Below, piece by piece: positions 39,159-50,476 of a stretch of DNA of 64,000 nucleotides. Source of the DNA: Atrichornis clamosus (taxonomy: Eukaryota > Chordata > Aves > Passeriformes > Menuridae); NCBI GenBank assembly GCA_013400975.1, contig WBMZ01014185.1:1-64000 (forward strand). Direction: 5' to 3'. Position numbers and translations under genes: made by a program. Below the pieces are notes generated by a model. It did not search any database. It saw only the letters and a program-made list of their open reading frames with translations, and was not told the origin of the DNA. The stretch's first letter is position 1. Every line of letters starts with the position of its first letter.

Positions 39159-39553
39159 TGTTGTGGGTTGACCCTGGCTTGACACCAGGTGCCCACCAAA
39201 GACACTCTCATTCCTCTCCTCAGCTGGACAGGGGAGAGAAAATGGAAGAAAAGGCTCACGGGTCAAGATAAGGACAGGGAGCGATGACTCACAAATTATC
39301 ATCACGGGCAAAAGCTTGACTTGAGGAAATTATTTTAATTTATTACCAAGCATATCAGAGTAGGAGAATGAGAAACAAATCCAAAATTTTAAATATCTTT
39401 TCCCCACCTCTCCCTTCCTCTCAGGAACCTCTTCACTCCTGTTTTTCTCTGTTTCTCTCCCCCACCAGCCTGGAGCCTGCTCCAGCACAGGGTTCTTCTG
39501 GGGTTATAGCCTCTTTCAGGCCTCCATCTGCTCTGGTGTGCGGTCTTCCACGG
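39159..39553 (-). mobile_element. outer LTR, 3' part, minus strand (interrupted)
   Basis: On the plus strand this begins TGTTGTGGGTTGACCCTGG and has TTTATT at 39339-39344, which on the minus strand is the AATAAA polyadenylation signal. The order of blocks matches the 3' part of the inner LTR (about 40170-40558) read in reverse, so it is the same family in opposite orientation, recalling avian ERVL-type LTRs. The LTR stops at 39553 where the inner element begins, and its other part resumes at 40559. Confidence 0.8.
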
Positions 39554-40558
39554 TGTCGTGGTTTTGCAAGACCTGGTTTTTGGTAGCGGGGGGGCTAGAG
39601 GGATGCCTTCTGTGAGAAGCTGCTAGAAGCCCCACCATCATGTCCTGCAGGGCCAATGTCTGGCTGGCTGCAAAGATGGACATGCCGCAGGCCAATTGAA
39701 AGTGGTAACGCCTCTGTGATAACAGATGTAAGAAGGAATTCAAAACAATCCTGGTGGTGCAGTTTTAATTCCAGCCAGGGAAGAGGGGGTGAGTGAGAAG
39801 ATGTGAGCAGAAAAACAACATGGAGGCACCAAGGTCAGCTTGGAAGGAGTGGGAGGAGGTACAGGAGCCAGAGCCGAGATTCCTCTGCAGCCGGTGGTGA
39901 GACCATGGTGAGGCAGCTGTCTCCCTGCAGCCCATGGAGGACCACAGTAGTGCAGAGACCCATCTGCAGCCCGTGGAGGGGCCCACACTGGAGCAGGTGG
40001 ATGCTTGAAAAGAACTGCAGCCTGTGGAGGACTGACCCACACTGCAGCAGCTTGAGGGCCGCTGCTGCCCATGGGATTGATTTATGTTGTGACAGTTCGC
40101 AGAAGGCTGCTGCTCGTGAGATAGACTTACATGGGAGGAGTTCCTGGAGAACTGTCACCCAGAGGGGACCCCACAGATGCAGGAGGGGAAGATGACTCCA
40201 GTTCCGCAGCAGGAAGAAGCCACAGATGATGAAGTGACCAAAAACCCCCCATTCTCTGTCGCCCTGTGCTGTTTGGGAAGGAGGGAGAGCTGGGAGGGGG
40301 AAGTGGGGGGGGAGAGAAGGTGTTCTCCAAAAGCTCATTTTATTTTTCATTATCCTGTTCTGTTTCTGTTAATGTAATAAATTTACTTTCATGTCTTTAA
40401 GTAGCCTGCATGTCTGTGCCTGTGACATTTCTCAGGTCCTTATCTCTACTCATGACCAGTTTGAAATTTTTTTTTCCTCTCCTCTGTCCAGCTGCGAGGG
40501 GGAGTGAGCGGGTGGTTTCCATGAGTGCCTGCCCAGAGGCTAGGCTCAAACCACAACA
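39554..40558 (+). mobile_element. inner solo LTR, plus strand, nested in an older LTR (1005 bp)
   Basis: Starts TGTCGTGGTTTTGCAAG and ends CCACAACA, giving TG...CA termini. It holds repeated GCAGCC(C/T)(A/G)TGGAGG units (about 39928, 39967 and 40016) and an AATAAA at 40376-40381, which fixes plus-strand orientation. Flanks are CACGG (39549-39553) and CATGG (40559-40563), a 5-bp target duplication differing by one CpG-type C to T change. The left and right flanks together rebuild a continuous stretch of the outer LTR. No internal retroviral coding lies inside, so it is a solo LTR. Numerous short open frames on both strands here are by-products. Confidence 0.85.
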
Positions 40559-40926
40559 CATGGGCTGCAGGGGTACAGCTGCCTCCCCATGGTCTTCACA
40601 GGCTGCTGGGGAATCTCAGCTCTGGTGCCTGGAGCGTCTTTTCCACCTGCTTCTGCACTGACCCTGGTGTCTGCAGAGCTGTTGCTCGCACATTTTCTCA
40701 CTCCTCTCTCTGGCTGCTGTTCTGCTGCAATTTTGTTTTTCCCTCTTCTTAAAAGAGAGATGTTGCCACCATTGCTGATGGGCCAAGCCTTGGCCAGCTG
40801 CAGGTCTGTCTTGGAGCTGTCTGGCATTGGCTCCTTCGGACACAGGGAAAGCTTCTAGAGGCTTCTTGCTGAAGCCACCCCTAAAGTCTCCCTGCTACAA
40901 ATACCTTGCCATGAAAACTCAATATG
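40559..40926 (-). mobile_element. outer LTR, 5' part, minus strand
   Basis: This continues the minus-strand LTR interrupted at 39553. Its blocks correspond in reverse to the 5' part of the inner LTR: the plus-strand pattern CTTCTAGAGGCTTCTTGC at 40853-40870 mirrors the GAAGCTGCTAGAAG block at 39617-39630. The end near 40926 is inferred; the terminal bases are worn and no clear target duplication for the outer element is visible. Confidence 0.75.
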
Positions 40927-43900
40927 GGACCTTATAAGGCATTAAAAGAAATAGGAAGTTATTGGGAAGGGAAGGGTCAGGGTGGTAAAAAATGTCTGCC
41001 CTTTGCAATGACTGAAACATTTATCCTGTGAGGAAAAAATACTCATGAATGTGGTTAAACACAGGCTGTGTCATGGTCCTGTGTTCCTAGCTGGGGTCCA
41101 GGTCCCATAATCATTGTAGCAGATAGAACAGCCAGTGTGTAAACATACAACCTTATCACATGGCATATGTGGAATGGGAACAAACATTGGATCAACTCAA
41201 AAAGATATTCTTGGCACAGCACAACTATTGTGCCTTGACTCTGCAAAGTTGCTATTTTTTTATCACAGTTGTTTTTTTCTGGATATAACAACATGTATGT
41301 TCAGTGAAAGATAATTGGATCCTCTATGTTCATCCCTGCAAGATTTCGTTAAAGACTAGGATGACTTACAGAGCCATACTAATAATTTGACAGTGCAAAC
41401 CAATTCAGGGACAGACAGGTGACTCAAAGAGAAAAACAGAATTTTATCAGCAGAACTCCTCATTTTAAGTTAATTCTAATTATCCTAATCTCCTTTGAGC
41501 AGCAGTGATCTCAGTTTGTTACGTATTTTGGCTAGCTCATGTAACAAGCACAAATCAGTTCGTTTATTTTCTAGACAGAAGCATGTTGATTTTGTAAAGT
41601 CAAAGAGGGAAATAAGAGGGTACAACTTTTAATAAATACTAAAGTAGAGTTAGCTTCTATTTTTTTTCTTAGTCAGTCACACAGTCTACTTTTCTCCAGT
41701 ATATAATTTATAAGAGGATTCTAGCTCATTTTTATTTTAAGAATTTTTTTATGTGTGTATACACATATTTACAAAGAAATATATTACAACTAAACATATA
41801 CACACAGTGACAATTTTAAAACAATTATAAACTGAGTTTTGCACCAGTGTAGCCCAATGCATTTAACTCACTCATAGTACACAGTTCTTCAGAAAGAGCA
41901 CGTGGAGAACGTTGCTTGGTAGGAATCTTAAAAATAATTTATTTTATAAAATTAGATTTAAAAATAATCATAGAGTGACCTTGTGTTTTTTAATACATTT
42001 CTTGAAGCCTCTATATCAAATCTTACTCGAAAAGTTGTGAACTGTGAGTTGCTACTTTTGTCACTCCTCAGTTTTGTCACAATATCAATTATAAAGTCAC
42101 CCTATAATCCCTGTCTGTCTGTAAATACTTCCTATTTGTGCCTGGGCAACTCAGTTTTCTTCAGTGTGCTTCCATAAATAAAATGGATCATCACTTGTAG
42201 CCAATCTATAGAGTAGAACTGATCACAGTGGAACTGCAAAAGGTGGTTAGCTAAAATTGGTTACCTATTACTCAGGATCTTGTTGGCTGATACATATTAT
42301 TTTACTGTTTCAGGCACACTGAATATGCAGATCTCATTGCTAGTTGGATAGGGGGTCTTCAAGACGATGTAGCTGAAGAAATAGTACTGACTTGACAGAT
42401 GCAAATCATTTTTGAAAGTAATGTAAACAATGTGCATTGATAGACTAAGATGCAAAGACTTTTTAAAAGCTTTGGATTGGTATGAAATTCAAAACAAAAT
42501 TCCTGACACTTCCAGGCATCACACTCCCCTGAAATTTGTTTTGGTTTGCTTAACAATGTATTTGAAGGATGGCTGGATCCTGACACAAAAGATATGTGTG
42601 TTTCTCTGTGTGTGTGTGTAAAGTTGCTGATAGAAACCCCTTCGTTTCTGTTTACTCTGTTGTTATAACTATGAAAGGCAAAAGCATAATCAGGAAAATA
42701 TTCTACAGAGCATAAAAAGATTTTGCTGGTAGAAGTGTAAAGGACAAGCAGCTCTTTTTCACAGAGAACCCCTAGGATATTGCATGGTATAGAGCAGGAA
42801 AGGATGAGAAGTATTTGCCTGCAAATCTGATAAGTTCTTTTGAATTTCTAGTCTCTCTTTATTTAATCTTCTGGGGAAGTCAGTTCATTGGAAAATGGGA
42901 AACCTGTCTGTGACAAAGCTTTTGATTGTTCCCCTGTGAGAAAAGTCAACTTTTGTTTCCCAATTTTTACTGTATTCATGTCTGGAAAGAATCTGAAGTC
43001 TCTACTTACCGGAGACAATGTATTTCTATCACTAGAGAGAAAGGGAGGCTCTCGCTCTGGATGATCTTTGAACTCTGGGCTCACCTTTTTCCTGCCTTCT
43101 TTCCCACTCCTCTATTACTTAACTGTTCAACACAAAGTAGCAATTCACTTTTACTGAGAAGTTGATTTAATCCCTTCTTTCATTCAGCCTGCCAATCTTT
43201 CCTCAAGCTCACTAGCTGGTAGCCTTATGGCCTTAATTTGAGCTTGATTATATGTAATCTCCTCAAACCTCAAGCCTAGCCTTTTGCACTGAAGCAAGCC
43301 AATGTTCAGCAAAACTCAATGCACCTTCCTCCTCAGCACCATTTCTCTTCTTTTTAGAAACCTGGTGATACTAGTTAGAGAAAAACCCAGACATGTTGCT
43401 GGTCTGGATATGCAGGATCATAGGCTGCAGGGAAAGGAAAAGCAGCAGAAATAATATACTATGAAAAAAAAAAGTCATCTGAACCTGTCCAAGATTTGTA
43501 GAGTTCCCATGGGATGTAAGGGGCATAGGGAGAGAGAAATCCTTCTATTTTTCTTTTGTAAAGAAACTTTAGTTTCTTAAAACCTTTTTTTCCCACTGTG
43601 AACAGAAACATTTAGTTTGTGCTGCATGAAGCACATGCCCTGCAGGACCAGAAATCTTTTGGCAGGAGCAAGTTGGATAAGAAGCTTTGATGCATAATGT
43701 AACTAGCAGTTGTACTAAGTATGCTTAATTGACAAAAACTCGACTTTAATAATAAAATTCAAACTATCTAAAATATGACCTTGCAATTTCAATAATATTA
43801 CCTTTCATCTTAGTCACCAAAAATACATAAAATACTTTTACATCATGCATTTTAGAAATGTGATTAGTTTTTATGAACACAGTTTTATATCTCCAACTCA

Positions 43901-44579
43901 CTGGGTTTTTAAATCGTAAGTCTTGCATTATTAGTTTTGCCACTTGTCAAAAACTTACGTAACTTTCTTCAAAAGTAAGTCTTTGTCCTGGTATCTCTAT
44001 GGAGTAACACAAATGCACAGAAAAGTTCAAAGACAGTAGTAAAAAAATAAAGGAATTCTGATTATAATAGTGAATGCTCTGCTATGTGTTTGAATATTTT
44101 AATTTAAATTTGTGATTTGGGGAGCATCACTTGATATTTTTTCTTTGGTTGATATTGGCAAGAAAATTCATAAGACCTGGAAGTAGTTCTAAAGGTAAAA
44201 ATTTATTTTCTGAAGTTCTCTCTGAAATCTCAGCCACCCTTCTGTGCAATTTTGTGAAGTGTATGAGGAATATAAGGGTATTAATTAATTTCTGTATTTT
44301 TATTTCTAGAAATGTGTAAACCCATTTATGAAATATCTACAAATCCTTTTCAGTCTAACCCCGGAGATGCCATAAACCCATCATTGTGGGTTTTTTTATT
44401 AATAATATTGCCTAACCAGTGAAATTGTATCCCTATGCATGCCTATGACTACATAAGCCTGAAACACTATCAGACTTTATTAAAATATATTTTACTAGGA
44501 ATATAATAAGTACAAGTAGAGCTTTGGGCTTCCTGCCTGCAAACTCCAATAGATATTTTAAAGAACATCTAATAGACTA
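40927..44579. other. AT-rich non-coding DNA
   Basis: No gene or recognised repeat was seen. A short TG run lies near 42609-42620. Open frames are under 80 codons and lack motifs. Confidence 0.5.
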
Positions 44580-45800
44580 ACCCCGAGAGAGAGAAGAAAC
44601 ACCTTCCTGTTTTAGCTAAAGGTAGTTATATAATTTACTTGTAGTCTCATATCTGCCTGGAAGGTTCTGAATTTACCAATCCTATCTTGTATGCCAGTTC
44701 TAACTCCTGTAATAATGAAGTTATAGGATTCCCTTAGCCTTCCTCACTGAAACCATTTTACTTTGCAGAGGATAATTAAAGATTTACAGGAATATAGAAG
44801 AGAAGGGGCGAAATGGTGAACTTACTTGCTAGCCAGTGGGAAGTACAGTTGTGTAGCAGAGAACCTAAGTTTTATTCCTTATTCAGCTAAGGTTTGTAGA
44901 TTTTAGATTAAGCATTAGCTCAGCCTGGGAGAGGAATCCGCAGATTCCTCACGCAGAAGTTGCCCAAATACCTTCGGCTACGCAACCTTGTGGATCTGTC
45001 TTGCACCTAGCTTCCAGGGAGCAGCAAAGGCAGGCTGCTCCAAAGGGAAGGGTTACTGGGAGCTGAGTGTAACAAGATCAGACTTATTAGGCAGAGCCCC
45101 TCCACCTCCCACGTAGGCCCAGCCTAAGCAGTAACCACCAGTGGGGCTGTGGTCATTGCATCCAGCTTACTCTGCTCTTTGGGGGACAAATGGCAACACA
45201 GTAGCCAAGAGCTGTCAGGAACAGTGACTCAGATGCCTTGCTGGTATTCAAATATGACTGTAAGTCAATCTTCTTACTCCATAAACAGAGGACAGCTGAG
45301 GGCCTACTGAGCTCTCCAGCATGGCAGCAGGCTGCACACCAGGATCTCCCCTTGAGCAGGGATGCCTCCCAAGGTTACTCTTAGAGGTTGAGAGATTTCT
45401 TGCCACAGCAAATTCTTGGTGATTAATAACATGCTAAACTTAAAATCTTAGCTAAGTAATATAAAGGATTGATTGTGCACATATAATCATTTAGACATAA
45501 ACCATTAACAAAATCTGGGACTAAGTCCTGATCCAGCTGCACCGAGACTCCCCTCTGAGAAGAGTTTAAAACCTCAAGAGGTCTTTTCTGAACCTCATGA
45601 CTCAACAGGAGCGTTTCCCTGACAGTTTTGTTTGACCCTGTCCCCTCTGCAGTAAATAATGAAGTGTACCTTGCCACGGAATCTTGTTAAGCCACTGTCG
45701 CAGTTACTATCGAACCTTGTTAACGTACTGTTTTATATCAATAAGGTATATTGTTGCTGCTCTCTTACAAGTGAAGTGTATGACTTCATCCACTGCACAT
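44580..45800 (+). mobile_element. probable LTR or LTR-like interspersed repeat
   Basis: The core, about 44930-45800, is distinctly GC-richer than its surroundings and shows many CA/TG pairs suggesting decayed CpG. It contains TATAAA at 45460-45465 and, about 280 bases later, the AATAAG polyadenylation-like hexamer near 45740, followed by a pyrimidine-rich stretch, the order expected of an LTR on the plus strand. The block resembles my memory of an avian retroviral LTR, but I cannot name the family, both ends are uncertain, and no target duplication was found. The left 350 bases are the least certain part. Confidence 0.42.
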
Positions 45801-46254
45801 GCCCTCTTCTGCCCTCCGTTTCAGTACCCAGGCAGCATAGAAAGCATTAACACCAGAAAAAGGGGAAGAAATAAAAAGTTTGTGTACATCTCTTTTAGCT
45901 GTATTATTATTGGTAATGAACTGTAAAAGTTGGGCAATTTGGATTATGGATGTAGACTGTTAAGATTAGGCTAACAATGAAATAATGTCTTTGTGTAGAG
46001 GGTTGTATACCTTGCACGCAGTATTTGATCTGGTATCCTTGTCCATGTAGACTGCCAAACCTAAATGCAGCAGATTTTACCTCAAGAACGGTATAGCATG
46101 GGAGTGGAATAATTAATATATATAATGAAATAACACATTTATAATCTACTTTATTAAGCTGAAAAAGCTGTGTTCATATACATCTTAATTTATATCTGTC
46201 ATTTTTAAAGGCTCAGCCTTGTGAAAGCTCAAGCATACTATAGCTGCTTGGTGC
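45801..46254. other. AT-rich spacer
   Basis: Between the LTR-like block and the next CR1 fragment I see no gene or repeat. Confidence 0.4.
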
Positions 46255-46560
46255 TGGGTTATGCTCCGTCTTTCTTCTCATGAGAAAGGTGTAGACTACA
46301 GTGAGGTCTCCCCTCAGTCTCCTCTTCTCCAGGCTGAACAGACCAAGTGACCTCAGCTGCTCCTCATATGACTTCCCCTCAAGGCCCTTCACCATCTTTG
46401 TTGCCCTCCTTTGGACACTTTTTAATAGTTTAGTATCTTTCTTATAATGCAGTGCCCAAAACTGCACACAATATTCAAGGTGAGGCCACCCCAGAGCAGA
46501 GCAGAGAGGGACAATCACCTCCCTTGACCAACTGGTAATGCTATGCCTGATGACATGCTG
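46255..46560 (-). repeat. CR1 LINE internal fragment, minus strand
   Basis: On the minus strand, 46518-46213 is open and encodes CR1 ORF2 C-terminal blocks: [19 protein letters not shown], then [13 protein letters not shown], then [20 protein letters not shown]. The order and spacing are those of the end of the CR1 polyprotein. Similarity fades after the [11 protein letters not shown] block, so both the 5' part and the true 3' tail are missing. Compared with the copy at 4528 it has better preserved WALHYKK-type residues, which may indicate a different CR1 subfamily. Confidence 0.9.
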
Positions 46561-49500
46561 GCAAAAGGAAGTTTTTAGGAGGAGATAGATGGAGAAAAAT
46601 TAGGTGACCTTTACCATTTTTTCAAAAATTAGTGTGACTAACATAATTAACATGTACATTAATCCCACTTTTAATGCATTAAAATTGTTATTAATACCTA
46701 TCATGATGGTAAATATATTTAAAAACTCACCTTATACACCTGTGTTTATGAGTAGAATTGCCATCTATGGGCTTTGATATCATTATTATACTTTTTAATT
46801 ATTATTACCAGTGTAACATTGTTAGGCAATGAAACAGTAATAGGCCTCTGGCAATGGATCTTAAATCCTTAATTAGCTGTAGTGCAGGGAAAAAAAAAAG
46901 AGTCATAAAGTTTTGAGAGATCAAATTCTTAAACAAGTTAGTGTTAGTTAATGTAGTCCTTGTTTGTGTTTGGAATACATAATCAAACACTTAAGAAAGA
47001 TCCATGGAGTCTGGTATTTTATCTGTGATGCAATCTAGCATCATTGTTTATAGAAAGCAAAATAATTCTTTAGTGAACAATTATTAAATAATTTCCCTTT
47101 TGGGAAGTTTACTTCCTTCTGTCTGTTGAACTTCACTTATTCCATAAAATATGAAGCTTTTGTCTCTTCAGAAAAATGTTTAATCTTACTTAATGCAACT
47201 ACAGTTGTTATCATTATCTGTATAAATGTCTAATCCTTTAAAAGCCTAAGCTTTTGACCTCAGCGTATCTAATTAAAGAAATTATACAGATTGCATGAGA
47301 AGTGAAAGCCATAGGTCAAGCAAGGCCAACTGAAAGGAGTACAGTAAATGAGGAGTATATAGATGCATAATATTGCAAGTCGATAAATACACCATGTAAA
47401 ATTCCTCATTCTTACAACTAAAACTTTGTTATTGTTGTTTCTGTTGATTTCTTAACTTAGTAATATTCCTTTTTTCTGCTCTCCTAGTTCTCTTTCTTCT
47501 TTCAATTCTACAGGTATTGCTACAGAGAAAGCCCCATTCAGTTGCTCAATCCACTGCATGATCCTACCAAAATAAAACTTTTTTCTTTTTCCTAGAGAGA
47601 GGGCTCATACAACAGATTTTAAAGAGCCTTGCAAGGTCTCAAGACCAAAGCCAATTAAATGCTTCAAGGAAAAAGCTAACACAAACAAGACAGTAAATTA
47701 AGATGATCCGAGTCCTTGGCAGACACTGGATCTGGAGAAAGAAGACAGAAACCATAAGGCATTAGTTTTCGTCTCCTAACTCTGAAAATGGCAATGAGCC
47801 AAAGCTTGAGATGCTCTAAACTGTTGTAAGTTTAATAACACTTCCATATATCTGAAGGCCAAAGATCTGGTCCTGAAATTCTGCCTGCTCTTGTGTCTGC
47901 TTGTTTGTGTTTAAAATCTCAGTAGCTTGATGGAATTCAGAATACGAGGTAGCTCAGGTCATAGTGTCCTTTGATTTTTGGAATAAGGGTTTTTTTAGCC
48001 TGTATTTAGTATATAATGCATTATGGGTTGGAAAGGTTTGGGGCGGAGGATGGGAGGAAAGGCCCCTGAAGCTGTCCAATGGGATGATTTTCTAAGGCCT
48101 TTATTAAAACTGAGGGGATGATTTTGCAGCAATGCACAATATCTATGGTATCACACCAGAATGACATCCACAGAAGTACCAGGTGTCTATTGAAAGCCAT
48201 TACCCATAGAATGATGTCACTGAGCAATTAGTTAAGTTACATGGAGGCATACAGCCCTGGAGGATACAGATCTGTAAACATATAATAAGTGTTAAAATCC
48301 AATGCTTCTCTGTGGAACTTACTTATTCTTGCTTCTTTCTTTATAGAAATGTTTTATCTTTCCCACTTGGGATTAACAAGAGTTAATACTTAGAATTTAA
48401 AATTGTTCCTACAAGGTAATTAGTATAATCTGTTATGTACAAACACTCCGCTGGCAAGTCTTTGATTTGACTCTTGTCCCATGGTATCAAGTCAACAAGT
48501 TTGTCATTGTGCTTACCAAATGCACAGATGGACAAATATGGATTTTTCATTGTGGATTTTATTGGCTCTTAAATAATTTCAGTGTTACTAAATGAAGAAA
48601 CAGTGGTAAATGTGACTATACATTGAGCCTGAATATAGAGGAACTAGAGTGGAGGCAGGGGCCTTTGTAGCCAGTGTTGTCTTAGGACTCAGAGGACTGG
48701 GCTTCAGCTTTAGTTTTCAATTAAAATAATATTTTAAAATGTTTTTGATTAAAATAAGAGTGATTAGTATGTGGAACTCAGTTAAATGGAAACAGTAGGA
48801 TTTTTATATTACAGGGTAACATGAGCAAGGTCATTTGGCTGGTTGGCAGACCCTCAGGAGGTGGGGGAGATCTCAAGGAGCTTAAGCCATCTCTTTGTCA
48901 GTAGCAGAGTTGCCTTTAGGATTTCTGTTGACAAATACGAACTTCTGCTATTAAAAAAAAAAAAGTCTCATGTTAAAATATAAGCAGTCATAAATTCAGT
49001 GTTAGTACTGATATTTTAAATAACTGGATCTTTCTTCCACAAAACAGCTCTGAACAGAGTCAAAGGATCATTAATCCTGTCATGTTTTAAAATTTGTATC
49101 TCAAAGAATTATATTATTTGAAAACCCCATAGTTAAGTGCATCAGTGGGAGAGTGAGCACATAGAAATTTCTTATATAACACTGTTAAAAGGGCAACATC
49201 CAATCTCCCACCCTTGCCTGCTTTGTTTGTGTCACAGGCACTGGGAAAAGTTACAAGACTATAATCTTTTTCAAATTACCTCCCTTACTTTGGTCCAGAT
49301 AACTGATTTAGGATGTTTATTTTTTCCATAAATTTTAATTTTTTTCGAGAGAGGTTCCTTGCTTAAAACACTGATGGGACATTATTGATCATTATCTCAG
49401 AGAAATTGCTGTAATTTAGGATGTATGTTTTTGCAATTCTTAATGCTGGATTAGGCAGCTAAACTGAATTGTCTTCAAGGAATCCTTGCTATAGTTTTGT

Positions 49501-49776
49501 GAATTTTGATGACGTTGCGAGTCATTCCAAGAATTTAGACATAGGTGTAAATGTGGCTCTGATGAAAATGAGGTAGTATAAGTGGCATTTTCCGTTTCCT
49601 TTTAAACATAATTTTTTGCACACTTTTTATATCTTATCCTGTGTAAATGATTCTGTAGTTAAAACTCAATATTTTTATAAAAAGTACCAGAAGCCTAAGT
49701 AACAAAGCTGGTATGTAGGACCAATTCCTTACGTTATTTCTAAGCTGTGAAAAAGGCAGATCATGTAATAGTACCA
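46561..49776. other. AT-rich non-coding DNA
   Basis: No coding sequence or recognised element. Short A runs occur near 46889 and 48952. Open frames here are at most 68 codons and without motifs. Confidence 0.5.
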
Positions 49777-50476
49777 TGTGCTGGTTTGAAAGTGAACCAG
49801 CAGAGGAATTAACTCCCAAACAAACACTTTGAGAGAGATTTCAGGTTGGAATTACAATTTAACGAAAAGATAACAATAAATGCACTGATACAGAAAAGTG
49901 GGGAAAAACCAGAGGGCCAGAGCACGCCCTGGCACCCTGCTGGTCAGGGCGAAGGCTGCAGTCCAACTGAGCGGTGGTTGCTGTCCGGTGGGAGTGGAGG
50001 TGGCAGCCAGCTGAGAGCATTTGTCCTCTGCAGCTCCTGGAGTCGGTGCCAGAGAGCGAAACCCAGGGTCCAGCAGCCTTGATTATATTCCGGCAGGAAC
50101 GTCCGGTACCTCCCCCAGGGCCGAGCATTCCACAGTGGGATGATGAGTCACAAGATAGTTTGGGAGGTTCTGGGTGGTCGGGTCCTCACAGCTGCCCGGT
50201 GTTCATGAGGGCCCGTTAGCCAAGATGGCTCTTCCCAGGATGGGTGTGAGTGTTGTTGGTGCTCTCAGGGGGAAGCTCTCCCAGCTGTGTCTTTTGTGAA
50301 GCCAAAGGGACCCTGCCTCACCACAGGGTTTCCCTTGTCTTATCTAACCCCAGCTTGCAGTCTGATGAGCCAAGCATGCACTGGGCAGTTGTTGCAAACG
50401 ACCTGTCATCAACAGCTCATCAGGGCTGATGCAGATGGGGGAGAACACTCTTCATTCCCATACTGAGCCCAGGACA
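49777..50476. mobile_element. solo LTR of an endogenous retrovirus, copy B (700 bp)
   Basis: Same element and orientation as 26051-26747, with the same TGTGCTGG start, the internal inverted repeat near its left end, and the CCAGGACA end. Flanks are TACCA (49772-49776) and TGCCA (50477-50481), a possible 5-bp target duplication with one change. Differences from copy A by eye are two substitutions near the left end (49814 and 49819) and a cluster at about 50345-50378 opposite the N-containing segment of copy A; the remainder looks identical. No internal retroviral genes are present. The flanking sequence of the two copies is unrelated, which argues for separate insertions rather than a larger segmental duplication. 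Confidence 0.82.

Noticed and set aside
39803..40350. Open frames of 130 and 171 codons on opposite strands
   Set aside because: They are artefacts of the GC-rich LTR with repeated GCAGCC units, not retroviral genes.
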